A stretch of DNA of 64,000 nucleotides from Salmonella enterica subsp. enterica serovar Typhimurium str. LT2. GTDB lineage: Bacteria; Pseudomonadota; Gammaproteobacteria; Enterobacterales; Enterobacteriaceae. The notes below the pieces were generated by a model. That model was not told the origin of the DNA. It saw only the letters and a list, made by a program, of their open reading frames with translations, and ran no database searches. The translations under genes were made by a program, and so were the position numbers. Shown here piece by piece: positions 25,399 through 34,234 of the stretch; within the stretch, counting starts at the first letter, position 1; every line of letters starts with the position of its first letter. The stretch lies in contig NC_003197.2 in the NCBI RefSeq assembly GCF_000006945.2, positions 2,356,001-2,420,000 of the forward strand, read 5' to 3'.

Positions 25399-27684
25399 AT
25401 GAATCAGAGTCTGCTGGTGACAAAGCGTGACGGCCGTACTGAGCGCATCAATCTCGACAAAATTCATCGCGTGCTTGATTGGGCGGCAGAAGGACTGAAT
25501 AACGTATCGGTTTCTCAGGTCGAGCTACGCTCGCATATTCAGTTTTATGATGGGATTAAGACCTCCGATATCCATGAAACTATTATTAAGGCTGCCGCAG
25601 ACCTGATCTCTCGCGATGCGCCGGATTATCAATACCTGGCTGCGCGTCTGGCGATTTTCCACCTGCGTAAGAAAGCCTTCGGCCAGTTTGAGCCGCCCGC
25701 ACTTTACCACCATGTGGTAAAAATGGTTGAGCTTGGCAAATACGACAATCATCTGCTGGAAGACTACACGGAAGAAGAGTTCAAGCAGATGGATTCGTTT
25801 ATCGTTCACGATCGCGATATGACCTTCTCCTACGCTGCCGTTAAGCAGCTGGAAGGGAAATATCTGGTGCAAAACCGCGTGACCGGCGAAATCTATGAAA
25901 GCGCACAGTTCCTCTACATTCTGGTAGCGGCCTGCCTGTTCTCGAACTACCCGCGTGAAACGCGTCTTGACTATGTAAAACGTTTTTACGATGCGGTCTC
26001 TACGTTCAAAATTTCGCTGCCGACGCCCATCATGTCCGGTGTGCGTACCCCAACCCGTCAGTTCAGCTCCTGCGTACTGATCGAGTGTGGCGACAGTCTG
26101 GATTCCATCAACGCCACCTCCAGCGCGATTGTGAAATACGTTTCTCAGCGCGCCGGTATCGGTATCAACGCTGGCCGCATTCGTGCGCTGGGCAGCCCGA
26201 TTCGTGGCGGCGAAGCCTTCCACACCGGCTGCATCCCGTTCTACAAGCACTTCCAGACGGCGGTGAAATCCTGTTCGCAGGGCGGCGTGCGCGGCGGCGC
26301 GGCAACCCTCTTCTACCCGATGTGGCATCTGGAAGTGGAAAGCCTGCTGGTGCTGAAAAACAACCGCGGCGTGGAAGGCAACCGCGTACGTCACATGGAC
26401 TACGGCGTACAGATCAACAAACTGATGTATACCCGCCTGCTGAAGGGCGGCGACATTACGCTGTTCAGTCCGTCGGATGTACCCGGGCTATACGATGCGT
26501 TCTTCGCCGACCAGGACGAATTCGAACGCCTGTACGTGAAATATGAACACGACGACAGCATCCGCAAACAGCGTGTGAAAGCGGTCGAACTGTTCTCGCT
26601 GATGATGCAGGAACGCGCCTCTACCGGTCGTATCTATATCCAGAACGTTGACCACTGCAATACTCACAGTCCGTTCGATCCGGTTGTCGCCCCGGTACGC
26701 CAGTCTAACCTGTGTCTGGAGATTGCCCTGCCGACCAAACCGCTGAACGATGTCAACGATGAAAACGGCGAAATTGCGTTGTGTACGCTGTCTGCATTCA
26801 ACTTGGGTGCCATTAAAACTCTGGACGAGCTGGAAGAACTGGCTATTCTGGCAGTACGCGCTTTGGATGCTCTGCTCGATTATCAGGATTACCCGATTCC
26901 GGCTGCCAAACGCGGCGCAATGGGCCGTCGTACGCTGGGCATTGGCGTGATTAACTTCGCCTACTGGCTGGCGAAAAACGGTAAGCGTTATTCCGACGGC
27001 AGCGCCAATAATCTGACGCATAAAACCTTCGAAGCCATTCAGTACTATCTGCTTAAAGCGTCCAACGAACTGGCGAAAGAGCAAGGCGCCTGCCCATGGT
27101 TCAACGAAACCACCTATGCAAAAGGCATTTTGCCGATCGACACCTACAAAAAAGATCTGGATGCGATTGTCAACGAACCGCTGCACTACGACTGGGAACA
27201 GCTGCGTGAGTCGATCAAAACCCACGGTCTGCGTAACTCCACGCTATCGGCGCTAATGCCGTCGGAAACGTCGTCCCAGATCTCCAACGCCACCAACGGC
27301 ATTGAGCCGCCGCGCGGCTACGTCAGCATCAAGGCCTCGAAAGACGGTATTTTGCGTCAGGTCGTGCCGGATTATGAGCATCTGAAAGACGCTTACGAAC
27401 TGTTGTGGGAGATGCCGAACAACGACGGTTATCTGCAACTGGTGGGTATCATGCAGAAGTTTATCGATCAGTCGATTTCCGCCAATACCAACTACGATCC
27501 GTCACGTTTCCCGTCAGGAAAAGTGCCGATGCAGCAACTGCTGAAAGATTTGCTCACCGCGTATAAGTTTGGCGTGAAAACTCTGTACTATCAAAATACC
27601 CGCGACGGCGCGGAAGATGCGCAGGACGATTTGGCGCCTTCTATTCAGGACGATGGCTGCGAAAGCGGCGCTTGTAAGATCTGA
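25399..27684 (+). CDS. nrdA: NrdA, class Ia ribonucleoside-diphosphate reductase alpha subunit
   Basis: NrdA reduces ribonucleoside diphosphates to deoxy forms with NrdB. The 761-residue protein starts with an ATP-cone (V-T-K-R-D-G-R-T-E-R-I), then the catalytic barrel with cysteines in F-S-S-C-V-L-I, S-N-L-C-L-E-I (thiyl radical) and A-L-C-T-L-S-A, the radical-transfer tyrosines near T-L-Y-Y-Q-N-T, and the mobile C-terminal pair C-E-S-G-A-C-K-I that is re-reduced by thioredoxin. Start ATG 25399 matches the E. coli N-terminus. Followed by nrdB after a REP-containing gap. Confidence 0.99.
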   Translation: MNQSLLVTKRDGRTERINLDKIHRVLDWAAEGLNNVSVSQVELRSHIQFYDGIKTSDIHETIIKAAADLISRDAPDYQYLAARLAIFHLRKKAFGQFEPPALYHHVVKMVELGKYDNHLLEDYTEEEFKQMDSFIVHDRDMTFSYAAVKQLEGKYLVQNRVTGEIYESAQFLYILVAACLFSNYPRETRLDYVKRFYDAVSTFKISLPTPIMSGVRTPTRQFSSCVLIECGDSLDSINATSSAIVKYVSQRAGIGINAGRIRALGSPIRGGEAFHTGCIPFYKHFQTAVKSCSQGGVRGGAATLFYPMWHLEVESLLVLKNNRGVEGNRVRHMDYGVQINKLMYTRLLKGGDITLFSPSDVPGLYDAFFADQDEFERLYVKYEHDDSIRKQRVKAVELFSLMMQERASTGRIYIQNVDHCNTHSPFDPVVAPVRQSNLCLEIALPTKPLNDVNDENGEIALCTLSAFNLGAIKTLDELEELAILAVRALDALLDYQDYPIPAAKRGAMGRRTLGIGVINFAYWLAKNGKRYSDGSANNLTHKTFEAIQYYLLKASNELAKEQGACPWFNETTYAKGILPIDTYKKDLDAIVNEPLHYDWEQLRESIKTHGLRNSTLSALMPSETSSQISNATNGIEPPRGYVSIKASKDGILRQVVPDYEHLKDAYELLWEMPNNDGYLQLVGIMQKFIDQSISANTNYDPSRFPSGKVPMQQLLKDLLTAYKFGVKTLYYQNTRDGAEDAQDDLAPSIQDDGCESGACKI

Positions 27685-27687
27685 TGA

Positions 27688-27776
27688 ATAGTGCCGGGTA
27701 GCGCTATGCTTACCCGGCCTACGATTGTACGGTTTGTAGGCCGGATAAGGCGCTTGCGCCGCCATCCGGCGCTCAT
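27688..27776. repeat. REP/BIME element between nrdA and nrdB
   Basis: The gap contains two inverted units: GTGCCGGGTAGCGCTATGCTTACCCGGCCTACG and GTAGGCCGGATAAGGCGCTTGCGCCGCCATCCGGCGC. The element lies inside the nrdAB transcript and may influence the relative mRNA levels of nrdA and nrdB. Confidence 0.8.
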
Positions 27777-27796
27777 CCCATAAAGGATTCACTTCA

Positions 27797-28927
27797 ATGG
27801 CATACACCACTTTTTCACAGACGAAAAACGATCAGCTCAAGGAACCCATGTTCTTTGGCCAGCCGGTCAACGTTGCACGCTATGACCAGCAGAAATATGA
27901 CATCTTCGAAAAACTGATCGAAAAACAGCTCTCTTTCTTCTGGCGTCCGGAAGAGGTCGACGTCTCCCGCGATCGTATCGATTATCAGGCGTTGCCGGAG
28001 CACGAAAAACATATCTTCATCAGCAACCTCAAATACCAGACGCTGCTGGATTCCATTCAGGGACGTAGCCCGAACGTCGCCCTGCTGCCGCTCATTTCCA
28101 TCCCGGAGCTGGAGACGTGGGTAGAGACCTGGGCGTTTTCTGAGACGATTCACTCACGATCCTACACCCACATTATTCGTAACATCGTCAACGATCCGGC
28201 TGTCGTTTTTGACGATATCGTGACCAATGAGCAAATTCAGAAGCGCGCCGAAGGTATCTCCGCCTACTACGACGAACTTATTGAGATGACCAGTTACTGG
28301 CACCTGCTCGGTGAAGGCACCCATACCGTTAATGGCAAAACGGTTGTCGTGAATCTGCGTGAGCTGAAGAAAAAACTGTATCTGTGCCTGATGAGCGTGA
28401 ACGCGCTGGAAGCCATCCGCTTCTACGTCAGCTTCGCCTGCTCTTTCGCATTTGCCGAGCGTGAACTGATGGAAGGCAACGCCAAAATTATCCGTCTGAT
28501 CGCCCGTGACGAAGCTCTGCATCTGACCGGCACGCAACATATGCTGAACCTGTTGCGTAGCGGCGTGGACGACCCGGAGATGGCGGAAATCGCCGAAGAG
28601 TGTAAACAGGAATGTTATGACCTGTTCGTGCAGGCGGCGCAGCAGGAAAAAGAGTGGGCAGACTATCTGTTCCGCGACGGTTCGATGATCGGCCTGAATA
28701 AAGATATCCTGTGTCAATACGTTGAATATATTACTAATATTCGTATGCAGGCGGTGGGGCTGGATCTACCGTTCCAGACCCGCTCCAACCCAATCCCGTG
28801 GATCAATACCTGGCTGGTGTCCGATAACGTTCAGGTCGCTCCACAGGAAGTAGAAGTTAGCTCTTATCTGGTCGGACAAATCGATTCGGAAGTCGATACC
28901 GACGATCTGAGTAATTTCCAGCTCTGA
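27797..28927 (+). CDS. nrdB: NrdB, class Ia ribonucleotide reductase beta subunit
   Basis: NrdB houses the diiron-tyrosyl radical. In the 376-residue protein the iron ligands and radical tyrosine are seen in F-S-E-T-I-H-S-R-S-Y-T-H (Glu, His, Tyr) and, further on, R-L-I-A-R-D-E-A-L-H. The C-terminal tail (D-D-L-S-N-F-Q-L) is the peptide that binds NrdA. Its stop overlaps the yfaE start by one base (TGATG), so the cofactor-repair ferredoxin is translated in step. Confidence 0.99.
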   Translation: MAYTTFSQTKNDQLKEPMFFGQPVNVARYDQQKYDIFEKLIEKQLSFFWRPEEVDVSRDRIDYQALPEHEKHIFISNLKYQTLLDSIQGRSPNVALLPLISIPELETWVETWAFSETIHSRSYTHIIRNIVNDPAVVFDDIVTNEQIQKRAEGISAYYDELIEMTSYWHLLGEGTHTVNGKTVVVNLRELKKKLYLCLMSVNALEAIRFYVSFACSFAFAERELMEGNAKIIRLIARDEALHLTGTQHMLNLLRSGVDDPEMAEIAEECKQECYDLFVQAAQQEKEWADYLFRDGSMIGLNKDILCQYVEYITNIRMQAVGLDLPFQTRSNPIPWINTWLVSDNVQVAPQEVEVSSYLVGQIDSEVDTDDLSNFQL

Positions 28928-29181
28928 TGGGACGCGTCACGCTGCGTATCACTGGCACACAGCTGCTGTGCCAGGATGAACACCCTTCTCTGCTGGCCGC
29001 GCTGGAATCGCATAACGTTGAGGTGGAGTATCAGTGCCGCGAAGGTTATTGCGGCTCCTGTCGTACCCGGCTGGTTGCCGGTCAGGTTGACTGGATTACG
29101 GAACCTTTAGCGTTTATCCAGCCGGGAGAGATTTTGCCCTGCTGCTGCAGGGCAAAAGGCGATATCGAAATCGAGATGTAA
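28927..29181 (+). CDS. yfaE: YfaE, 2Fe-2S ferredoxin for NrdB diferric-tyrosyl cofactor maintenance
   Basis: The 84-residue protein is a plant-type ferredoxin: C-R-E-G-Y-C-G-S-C with a final cysteine in L-P-C-C-C-R. In E. coli YfaE supplies electrons that rebuild the NrdB tyrosyl radical. Its ATG shares a base with the nrdB stop. Its own stop ends one base before the convergent permease gene, leaving no space for a terminator. Confidence 0.95.
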   Translation: MGRVTLRITGTQLLCQDEHPSLLAALESHNVEVEYQCREGYCGSCRTRLVAGQVDWITEPLAFIQPGEILPCCCRAKGDIEIEM

Positions 29182-29182
29182 C

Positions 29183-30373
29183 TCAGTGCAACTCGCTGGT
29201 GGAAACCAACGGCATCACGCCACGTTTTTTCATCTGCACGGCATACAGTGCGCCAGCGAGTACCACCAACACCGCGCCAGCGACATAAATCATACGATAG
29301 CCAACTGACTCAACCATCATTCCCATGATAAAGGCGCCAATCGCCATTCCGGCGTCCATCGCGTTAAAGAACAGTGAATTCGCCACACCGATTTTATGCG
29401 GTTCAACCGAGCTGATAATTTGCGTCTGGAAGACCGGCGTGACCGAACCGTAGCCGATACCGATGAGACCACCGGAAATAATCATCATGATGCTGCCATT
29501 GGTGTAGCCCAGCGCCACCAGACCGATGGTAAAAGCCAACAGACATGGATAAACAACATATTTCGGCCCTTTTTTATCACAAATATTCCCGGTGAAGGTA
29601 CGGCATATCATCAGTAAAATCGCGTAGCACAGCAGGAAATTACTGGCCGCCGCCATTAAATCCAGCTCACGCGCATACAGCGCCAGGAAAGCCGACACGC
29701 CGGCATAGGAGAAAGTCATAAAAAAGGTGACCAGCGCAAAAGGCAAGGCGGCGCGGTCAAACATCGCGGAAAAACCCAGATTCGGTTTCGAACCATCGGC
29801 ATGACGAATTACCGGAGGAACCGTCACAATCAGGGAAAGCACAATCCCTAACGCCGCTACAGCGGAACAAAGCCAGAATGCGGCAGTGAACGCGTCCCAG
29901 CGGGCCATATTCAAACCGATCCACGGTCCTACGACCATCGCCAGGCCCATCGCTAAAGAGAAAAAGCTGATGCCCTCTCCACGTCGGGAGGCCGGAATTA
30001 ACCGCGCTGAAATAGTTCCTTTTACCGTGGTAATAACACCAAACGTAATCCCATGAAGTACGCGGATAAAGAGCAGCGACTCGATAGAATGGCAAACCGG
30101 ATACAGCGCGGTAATCACCAAAAAAGCCAGAGAAGAGAGCACCAGAATCTTTTTATTCGAATATTTTCCCACCCATTGTCCGGCAAATGGCCGAATAACA
30201 ATTGCCGCGGCCAGGAAACATGTCACTAACAGCCCGGCCTTATCTGCAGAAGCATGCAGGCGGTCAGCGATATAAATGGGTAATAAAGTTAGCAGTACAT
30301 AAAAAACAAAAAAGATAATAAAACTGACTATGGTGATTGCCCAAAAATCTTTCGTCCATAATTTTTCTTTCAT
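29183..30373 (-). CDS. MFS permease of unknown substrate
   Basis: The 396-residue protein has about twelve hydrophobic segments and drug/sugar-exporter-like MFS features (G-K-Y-S-N-K-K in the loop after segment 2, a G-I-T-F-G-V stretch, S-R-R-G-E-G in the 4-5 region). The start ATG 30373 (M-K-E-K-L-W-T-K-D-F-W) was chosen over an upstream in-frame ATG at 30469, which lies in the divergent promoter. It faces a LysR gene, which probably regulates it. From memory this pair is LT2 STM2280-2281; no function is established to my knowledge. E. coli has inaA at this place instead. Confidence 0.85.
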   Translation of the reverse strand: MKEKLWTKDFWAITIVSFIIFFVFYVLLTLLPIYIADRLHASADKAGLLVTCFLAAAIVIRPFAGQWVGKYSNKKILVLSSLAFLVITALYPVCHSIESLLFIRVLHGITFGVITTVKGTISARLIPASRRGEGISFFSLAMGLAMVVGPWIGLNMARWDAFTAAFWLCSAVAALGIVLSLIVTVPPVIRHADGSKPNLGFSAMFDRAALPFALVTFFMTFSYAGVSAFLALYARELDLMAAASNFLLCYAILLMICRTFTGNICDKKGPKYVVYPCLLAFTIGLVALGYTNGSIMMIISGGLIGIGYGSVTPVFQTQIISSVEPHKIGVANSLFFNAMDAGMAIGAFIMGMMVESVGYRMIYVAGAVLVVLAGALYAVQMKKRGVMPLVSTSELH

Positions 30374-30447
30374 TCTTAACGACCCGCTCAGATGGCGCAC
30401 GCAGGCAACGCTCAGCTCAACTGAACACCTATCAGGTGCGTCAAAAT

Positions 30448-30469
30448 GTGATGTATTCGATAGAATCAC
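30448..30469. promoter_or_regulatory. Candidate LysR operator in the divergent promoter region
   Basis: GTGAT (30448-30452) and ATCAC (30465-30469) form an inverted repeat with a 12-base spacer, about 66 bases before the LysR start. An overlapping inverted pair ATTC/GAAT lies at 30455-30466. The position and shape fit a LysR-type activator site, but it is only a pattern match. Confidence 0.4.
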
Positions 30470-30534
30470 AGTATAAACAAGTGCACTCTATTAGAAAAAT
30501 TAATCGTTTTAATTATATTGATTAGGTTTTACTA

Positions 30535-31413
30535 ATGACACTAACCCAAATCCACGCCCTGCTTGCCGTACTGGAGTACGGCGGATTTACCGAGGCCAGC
30601 AAACGGCTATACATGACGCAATCCGCCGTCAGCCAGGCCATCTCCGCGCTTGAGGAGGAGCTCGGCGTTGACATATTGATTCGTGAGCGTCGTAAAGAGA
30701 TCGAGCTTACCGCCGCCGGTAGCCGCATCGTCAGGCACTTACGCGCGATCCAGCGCGACGTCAACGCGGTAAAAGAGATTGCCGAACAAGAAAAAAAGAA
30801 CCCGGCCCGTACGCTACGGATTGGCTGTTTTCCCAGCGCCTGCGCCTGCATTTTACCCGGCGTCATTCGCTATTTTGAAAGCCATCATCCAAATGTAAAA
30901 ATTATCCCTTATGAAGAGAACAGTACGGCTATTATTGATTCGCTGCAGGACGGAAGTATTGATGCCGGTTTCGTTCCTTTTCCGGTCAACGGTATGTATT
31001 GCGTCCCCATTTACCGGGATAAATTCACCGTAGTGGTGCCTGAAAATCATCCCCTGGCGGCCAATAGTACGGTAACGGTCGAAGAACTGATGGACGAACC
31101 ACTTATTGTCAGTAAAGGTCGTTATGAATTAAGCATTATGGCGTTGTTTAAAGAAAAGGGTATTGAGCCGATATTTAAATATGAATTTAACCATCCCGAT
31201 ACTGCGCTGAATTTTATTCGCCAGGGATTAGGTATCGCCTTATTGCCAGAATTAACCTTAAAAGCCACGACAGGAAAATTATGCTCCGTGGCGCTGGAAC
31301 CCACCTTTTATCGACAAATTTCCCTGTTAGCAAAAGAACCGCCGGTAGAAGGAAGTCCGCTATTTTTATTACAAAAATGTATGGAAACACTGACCGATGA
31401 GGGGTTGCTATAA
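30535..31413 (+). CDS. LysR-family transcriptional regulator
   Basis: The 292-residue protein has the standard LysR plan: an N-terminal helix-turn-helix (F-T-E-A-S-K-R-L-Y-M-T-Q-S-A-V-S-Q-A-I near residues 18-36), a linker helix, and a two-lobed effector domain from about residue 90 (T-L-R-I-G-C-F-P-S-A). It is divergent from the permease gene at 29183-30373, the classic arrangement for a regulator and its target. The effector is unknown. Confidence 0.9.
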   Translation: MTLTQIHALLAVLEYGGFTEASKRLYMTQSAVSQAISALEEELGVDILIRERRKEIELTAAGSRIVRHLRAIQRDVNAVKEIAEQEKKNPARTLRIGCFPSACACILPGVIRYFESHHPNVKIIPYEENSTAIIDSLQDGSIDAGFVPFPVNGMYCVPIYRDKFTVVVPENHPLAANSTVTVEELMDEPLIVSKGRYELSIMALFKEKGIEPIFKYEFNHPDTALNFIRQGLGIALLPELTLKATTGKLCSVALEPTFYRQISLLAKEPPVEGSPLFLLQKCMETLTDEGLL

Positions 31414-31421
31414 AACAACCC

Positions 31422-31508
31422 CGCCTGATGGCATTGCGTTTACCAGACTTACGCTGGCAAACGTTGCGCCAGGCCGGATGAGGCGTTTATGCCCTCATCC
31501 GGCGCGTC
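31422..31508. repeat. REP/BIME element between the LysR gene and glpQ
   Basis: Inverted REP-like units are visible: CCTGATGGCATTGCGTTTACCAGACTTACG, followed by GCCAGGCCGGATGAGGCG and CCTCATCCGGCGC. It lies between the 3' ends of two convergent genes, as for the other REP elements in this window. Confidence 0.7.
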
Positions 31509-31528
31509 ACTTCGACTATGGCAAACCT

Positions 31529-32599
31529 TTAGTCATTTTTTTGCAGGAACATGACCGCCTTATCCGGGAAGTCAGTGAACAGCCCGTCGACGCCCGCCTT
31601 GTTATACAGGATGTCGTACAACTGATTGACGTCTGTGGCATAGTCCGGCAATTGATCGGCACGCACAGTGTAAGGATGCACTACCATCTTATTCTGATGC
31701 GCGTCTTGCACCATTCCAGTCAGCTTGATATTCCCTTTCGTTGAGCCTTCCGCAACCAGCATATGGTAATCCGGACCAATACCGTCCGCATATTCCGCCA
31801 CCTGCTTCATAGCGCCCGGCTTAAACATCCAGTCGTAGTTGTAATTTACCCAACGACCGTCCGGCTGTTTCTGCTGTGTTTCATTCCAGTCGGTATACGC
31901 AATAAGTTGAACCAGATTGAGATCCATCCCCATTTTGGGTTCCAGTTCATTCTTAATACGTTTCAGCTCAGCGACATCAAAACACTGCAAATAGACATTG
32001 TCCTGCTTGCCGGTGTAACCATACTTCTTCAGCACTTCCAGCGTTTTCGCGGCAATATCTTTCCCTTCCTGATGATGGAACCACGGCGCTTTAATTTCCG
32101 GATAAATACCGATATTTTTACCGGTAGAGTGATTTAATCCCTGAACGAATTCAATTTCCTCTTCAAAGGTATGAATGCGGAAATCAGATTTTCCCATCGG
32201 GAAACGGCCCGGATAAGTTTGTACTTTTTTGCCGTTTTCAATATCAAACCCTTCGGTAAACTTCAGGGATTTAATTTCATCCAGCGTAAAATCGATAGCG
32301 TAATAGCGCCCATCTTTACGCGCCCGGTCCGGAAAACGGTCAGCGACGTCAGTCACCCGGTCAAGGTAGTGGTCATGGAGGACGACCAGATGGTCGTCCT
32401 TTGTCATCACTAAATCCTGTTCCAGATAATCTGCCCCTTGCGCATACGCCATCGCTTTCGCCGGTAGCGTATGCTCCGGCAGATAACCGCTGGCACCACG
32501 GTGGGCGATAACGACTTTTTCAGCCGCCACGGCGCCGCTTCCGATGGTCATTCCTGCCAACATTAACGCCACGCTAAGGTTTTTCAGTGTGGTTTTCAT
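31529..32599 (-). CDS. glpQ: GlpQ, periplasmic glycerophosphodiester phosphodiesterase
   Basis: GlpQ splits glycerophosphodiesters into glycerol-3-phosphate and alcohols in the periplasm. The 356-residue protein has a signal peptide ending A-V-A-A, then the GDPD barrel with I-A-H-R-G-A-S-G (catalytic His), L-E-Q-D-L-V (metal-binding acids), and V-L-H-D-H-Y-L-D (second His). It follows glpT by 4 bases, so its product feeds the neighbouring transporter. Confidence 0.97.
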   Translation of the reverse strand: MKTTLKNLSVALMLAGMTIGSGAVAAEKVVIAHRGASGYLPEHTLPAKAMAYAQGADYLEQDLVMTKDDHLVVLHDHYLDRVTDVADRFPDRARKDGRYYAIDFTLDEIKSLKFTEGFDIENGKKVQTYPGRFPMGKSDFRIHTFEEEIEFVQGLNHSTGKNIGIYPEIKAPWFHHQEGKDIAAKTLEVLKKYGYTGKQDNVYLQCFDVAELKRIKNELEPKMGMDLNLVQLIAYTDWNETQQKQPDGRWVNYNYDWMFKPGAMKQVAEYADGIGPDYHMLVAEGSTKGNIKLTGMVQDAHQNKMVVHPYTVRADQLPDYATDVNQLYDILYNKAGVDGLFTDFPDKAVMFLQKND

Positions 32600-32603
32600 G
32601 TTA

Positions 32604-33962
32604 TTAGCCTCCGTTGCGTTTTAACTGCAGCTCATCATGATGGCGTTTTTCACCAATCATCACGACCACCAGCAGGATTACCGCCAGAATGCTGCCGCCA
32701 ATCATCACCATAAAGCCGCCATCCCAACCGAAGAAGTCAACGGTATAACCCACAATGGCGCTTGCAGCGACAGAACCGCCCAGGTAACCAAACAGACCGG
32801 TAAAGCCCGCCGCCGTACCCGCCGCTTTTTTCGGCGCCAGTTCCAGCGCGTGCAGACCGATCAACATTACCGGGCCGTAGATCAGGAAGCCGATGATAAT
32901 CATACAAGCCATATCAACGTTCGGGTTCCCTGCTGGGTTCATCCAGTAAACGATGGTCGCGATAGTCACCAGGGTCATAAAGAACACGCCGGTCGCGCCA
33001 CGGTTGCCGCGGAAGACTTTATCCGACATCCAGCCACACAGCAGCGTGCCCGGAATACCCGCGTATTCATACAGGAAGTAGGCCCAGGAGGATTTATCCA
33101 GTGCGAAATGCTTCACTTCTTTCAGGTAGGTCGGCGACCAGTCGAGAATACCGTAGCGCAGCAGATAAACAAACACGTTGGCGATAGCGATGTACCACAA
33201 CAGTTTGTTTGGCAGTACGTACTGCATGAAGATCTGCTTCGCAGTCAGCTCTTCTTCCGCTTTTTCGTTGTAGTCGTCCGGATAGTCGTTTTTATACTCT
33301 TCGATAGGCGGCAGACCGCAGGATTGCGGCGTATCGCGCATCATTGCGAAAGCGAACAGCGCCACCACAATCGCGCCAAAGGCTGGCATATAGAGCGCCG
33401 CTTTCCAGTCGTTAAACCAAGCCATCCCCAGCAGGAACAGCAGTGGCGGGATCCCGCCGCCGACGTTATGCGCGCAGTTCCAGACCGACACAATGCCGCC
33501 GCGCTCTTTCTGCGACCACCAGTGAACCATCGTACGACCGCACGGCGGCCACCCCATCCCCTGGAACCAGCCGCAAAGGAACAACAGTACAAACATCACG
33601 GCGATGCTGGATGTCGCCCACGGCACAAAGCCCATAAACAACATGACTGCTGCGGCCAGAATCAACCCTGCCGGCAGAAAAACGCGCGGATTCGAGCGAT
33701 CGGACACCGAACCCATTATAAATTTCGAAAAACCATAAGCGATGGAAATCCCGGACAGCGCAAAGCCCAGATCGCCGCGTGAAAAACCCTGTTCTACCAG
33801 GTAGGGCATCGCGAGGGCAAAGTTCTTGCGCACCAGATAATACGCGGCATAGCCAAAGAATATCCCCAGGAAAATCTGCCAGCGTAATCGGCGATAGGTC
33901 GGATCAATCTCCGCCGCTGGCAAGCGCGCTTTATGCGGCGCTGGTTTAAAAATACTCAACAT
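32604..33962 (-). CDS. glpT: GlpT, glycerol-3-phosphate:phosphate antiporter
   Basis: GlpT imports glycerol-3-phosphate in exchange for phosphate and also admits fosfomycin. The 452-residue MFS protein has twelve hydrophobic segments. Arg in segment 1 (G-Y-A-A-Y-Y-L-V-R-K-N) belongs to the substrate site, and the G-W-F-Q-G-M-G-W-P-P-C-G-R-T motif is the organophosphate:phosphate antiporter signature. Start ATG 33962 (M-L-S-I-F-K-P) matches the E. coli protein. It is divergent from glpABC, with a shared control region. No disruption is seen, so fosfomycin uptake through GlpT should be intact. Confidence 0.98.
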   Translation of the reverse strand: MLSIFKPAPHKARLPAAEIDPTYRRLRWQIFLGIFFGYAAYYLVRKNFALAMPYLVEQGFSRGDLGFALSGISIAYGFSKFIMGSVSDRSNPRVFLPAGLILAAAVMLFMGFVPWATSSIAVMFVLLFLCGWFQGMGWPPCGRTMVHWWSQKERGGIVSVWNCAHNVGGGIPPLLFLLGMAWFNDWKAALYMPAFGAIVVALFAFAMMRDTPQSCGLPPIEEYKNDYPDDYNEKAEEELTAKQIFMQYVLPNKLLWYIAIANVFVYLLRYGILDWSPTYLKEVKHFALDKSSWAYFLYEYAGIPGTLLCGWMSDKVFRGNRGATGVFFMTLVTIATIVYWMNPAGNPNVDMACMIIIGFLIYGPVMLIGLHALELAPKKAAGTAAGFTGLFGYLGGSVAASAIVGYTVDFFGWDGGFMVMIGGSILAVILLVVVMIGEKRHHDELQLKRNGG

Positions 33963-34074
33963 ATTGTAGCCTCCGTGGCCCATATTTTATTTAGAGGTAA
34001 ACACCGCAGTTCGTTCAAACAACCCCGCTGCTCCCAGTGTGGCCGCGATGTTAAGTAAAGATACGTCACGTTAA

Positions 34075-34223
34075 TGTGAATTACAGCACATATTGTTACA
34101 GATTTATGACTAATGTTCAGAAAGGCGCACGAAATCACGTTTCATTTTCGAATAGTGAGCGATTATGCGCGAAATCAAACATTCCATATGATTTGTATGG
34201 CTAAATGATAAAAAACGAACTGT
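34075..34223. promoter_or_regulatory. glpT-glpA divergent control region: CRP site and GlpR operators
   Basis: A CRP site TGTGA-N6-GCACA (one mismatch) lies at 34075-34090. A GlpR operator at 34164-34183 matches the 20-bp consensus in about 18 positions. Weaker GlpR-like sites lie at 34143-34162 (good left half) and 34204-34223 (good right half), the last just ahead of the glpA Shine-Dalgarno. This fits cAMP activation and glycerol-3-phosphate-relieved repression of both operons. FNR and ArcA sites are expected but were not assigned. Confidence 0.65.
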
Positions 34224-34234
34224 GAGGAAAAACA

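Noticed and set aside
25525..27225. Minus-strand frames of 289 and 245 residues opposite nrdA
   Set aside because: Composition reflects the opposite strand of nrdA; no homology recognised.
32637..33782. 381-residue open frame on the plus strand opposite glpT
   Set aside because: It is fully antisense to a well-recognised gene, rich in His/Arg/Gln as expected from mirrored codon bias, and has no domain.
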